From assembly GCF_013141825.1 (NCBI RefSeq), contig NZ_RZNH01000002.1, positions 1 through 64,000 of the forward strand: a DNA stretch of 64,000 nt, given 5' to 3'. The stretch comes from Marinifilum caeruleilacunae (GTDB lineage Bacteria; Bacteroidota; Bacteroidia; Bacteroidales; Marinifilaceae). This document shows positions 62,893-64,000 of the stretch, piece after piece. Within the stretch, counting starts at the first letter, position 1; every line of letters begins with the position of its first letter. A program made the translations under genes and the position numbers. The notes under the pieces were generated by a model. The model was given only the letters and a program-made list of their open reading frames with translations. It was not told the origin of the DNA and ran no database searches.

Positions 62893-63693
62893 ATGAAAAA
62901 AGTAGCAATCAATACATTAAAAATAGCACTTGTCCTGTACGTAGCTTTTTGTGCAGGACTCTATTTCTTGCAGGAAAATTTCATCTTCTTTCCGGAAAAA
63001 TTGGAGGCAGATCACTCCTTCCATTTTACACAGAAATTTGAAGAGTTGGAATTCAATACAGCCGACGGCATTAACTTACACGGCCTACTCTTTAAGGCCG
63101 ATAGTGCAAAAGGTGTAATTTTCTACCTTCACGGAAATGGAGGTTCGCTGCGTTCGTGGGGAAATGTGGCCCAAAACTATACCAGTCTGAATTACGATGT
63201 TCTGATGCTCGATTACAGAGGTTACGGAAAAAGTGAAGGTGAAATTTCAGGCCAGGAGCAACTTTATACCGACAACCAATTGGTTTACGATGAGCTGAAG
63301 AAAATCTACAAAGAGGAGGATATCGTTGTCTTAGGTTATTCCATTGGAACCGGACTGGCCGCAAAGCTGGCATCCGATAACCTGCCTGCCCGTTTAATTC
63401 TACAAGCTCCATATTACAGTTTAACTGATATGATGCGCCAAAGATTTTCTTTTGTGCCTACTTTTCTCCTGAAATACAAATTTGCTACCAACGAATACCT
63501 CAAGAATTGCTCCATGCCTGTTACTATCTTTCATGGAAAAGACGATCGGGTGATCTCTTACCAAGCAGCGGTACAACTTCGCATGGATTTTCCAGATAAG
63601 GTTGAACTGATCTCTCTGGAAAATCAAGGTCACAATCAAATGACGGATCATCCGAAATATCAGTCTGAGCTGAAACGAATACTTACCCAATAA
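62893..63693 (+). CDS. Membrane-anchored alpha/beta hydrolase
   Basis: 266 residues. An N-terminal TM helix (~8-25) anchors it. The BEM46/YfhR-like core has FYLHGNGGSLRSWG (oxyanion loop), MLDYRGYGKSEG, the nucleophile GYSIGTG with Ser150, DDRVIS (acid) and GHNQMTDHP (base His). Probably a periplasm-facing or cytosolic esterase; substrate unknown. 2 nt after the cupin gene. Confidence 0.92.
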   Translation: MKKVAINTLKIALVLYVAFCAGLYFLQENFIFFPEKLEADHSFHFTQKFEELEFNTADGINLHGLLFKADSAKGVIFYLHGNGGSLRSWGNVAQNYTSLNYDVLMLDYRGYGKSEGEISGQEQLYTDNQLVYDELKKIYKEEDIVVLGYSIGTGLAAKLASDNLPARLILQAPYYSLTDMMRQRFSFVPTFLLKYKFATNEYLKNCSMPVTIFHGKDDRVISYQAAVQLRMDFPDKVELISLENQGHNQMTDHPKYQSELKRILTQ

Positions 63694-63757
63694 AGGAAGA
63701 TGAATGCCCTGATAATGACATGGCATAGTAATAAAACAACTCTCAAGCAAACATTAG

Positions 63758-64000
63758 ATGAAACTTCGAATTAAGAACACAAAAATCACAATCTGGACAT
63801 TATCCATTTATCAAATTATTGGCGGATTACTGGGAATATATGTAACGGCTTATTTAATGACAAGGACACATAACCTAAATGGAACCATCCTGTTAATCTT
63901 TCTTCTTGCTGCAGGATTATACCTTTTCTCTATTAAGTCTGGAATCGCATTATTACAAAAAGATTACAGGAAAGGATTGATTTATTCCATGATCAATCAG
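63758..64000 (+). CDS. Membrane protein, partial (runs off the window)
   Basis: ATG at 63758, open to the window end (81 codons seen). Two hydrophobic helices (~12-35 and ~42-60) then a basic loop (QKDYRKGLIYSMINQ). No family recognised from this part. Confidence 0.7.
   Translation, partial: MKLRIKNTKITIWTLSIYQIIGGLLGIYVTAYLMTRTHNLNGTILLIFLLAAGLYLFSIKSGIALLQKDYRKGLIYSMINQ

Overview
The window looks like the chromosome of an AT-rich, marine or sediment Bacteroidetes, most likely within Marinilabiliales (Marinifilaceae-like). The clues are a type IX secretion C-terminal sorting domain, several TAnnTTTG-type promoter cores, many Bacteroidetes-style lipoproteins and DUF4369/TlpA proteins, and anaerobic enzymes (a glycyl-radical enzyme, a reductive dehalogenase). 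This placement is inference from gene content; no rRNA or tRNA gene was seen. I also saw no insertion sequence, integrase, phage gene or CRISPR array.

1-16 kb is mixed-strand, largely housekeeping or sensory: a multispan membrane protein with an ExbD-like tail, a leucine-rich-repeat protein, the yjjI-yjjW glycyl-radical pair, an FKBP isomerase, a Cache-PAS-CBS-DUF294 sensor nucleotidyltransferase, a two-gene BKACE + NeuD-like acyltransferase operon, pyrD, an orphan TPR histidine kinase, a GreA/B-like protein, a small outer-membrane barrel and a membrane-anchored AraC regulator.

16.8-20 kb holds the clearest specialised system, a compact rdhABC-type operon: a Tat-exported corrinoid/Fe-S reductive dehalogenase, its three-helix membrane anchor, a PceC/NosR-like FMN and polyferredoxin membrane protein, then an unrecognised 34-residue membrane microprotein, ending at a strong terminator. 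Together they suggest respiratory reductive dehalogenation of an unknown organohalide.

20-33 kb carries a SEC-C protein, a repetitive membrane-anchored protein, purT, an EFR1-type flavodoxin/ferredoxin, an SDR-START-AraC cluster preceded by direct repeats, a TPR secretory protein, an OPA-family transporter, a DUF2200 operon and a divergent LysE exporter/HxlR regulator pair.

From about 32.6 kb to the end every gene is on the + strand. This 31-kb run is an accessory region of secreted proteins, lipoproteins and small membrane proteins: three class-C beta-lactamase-like hydrolases, alpha/beta hydrolases, a FloA-like fragment, a TlpA-like thioredoxin, an M50 protease, a possible clan CD peptidase-like protein beside a YARHG protein, and a 1555-residue T9SS adhesin-like protein with ten exact 51-residue repeats. 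Many of its genes have no recognisable family.

The least expected structure is non-coding. Three families of gene-upstream elements recur without gaps: a 72-nt element (four copies), a 69-nt element (three copies) and a 26-nt element (two copies). Most copies lie close upstream of a secreted or lipoprotein gene and most end in a promoter-like TAnnTTTr core. GC-rich hairpins follow many stop codons. Together they look like distributed promoter/terminator modules that could define regulons of surface proteins.
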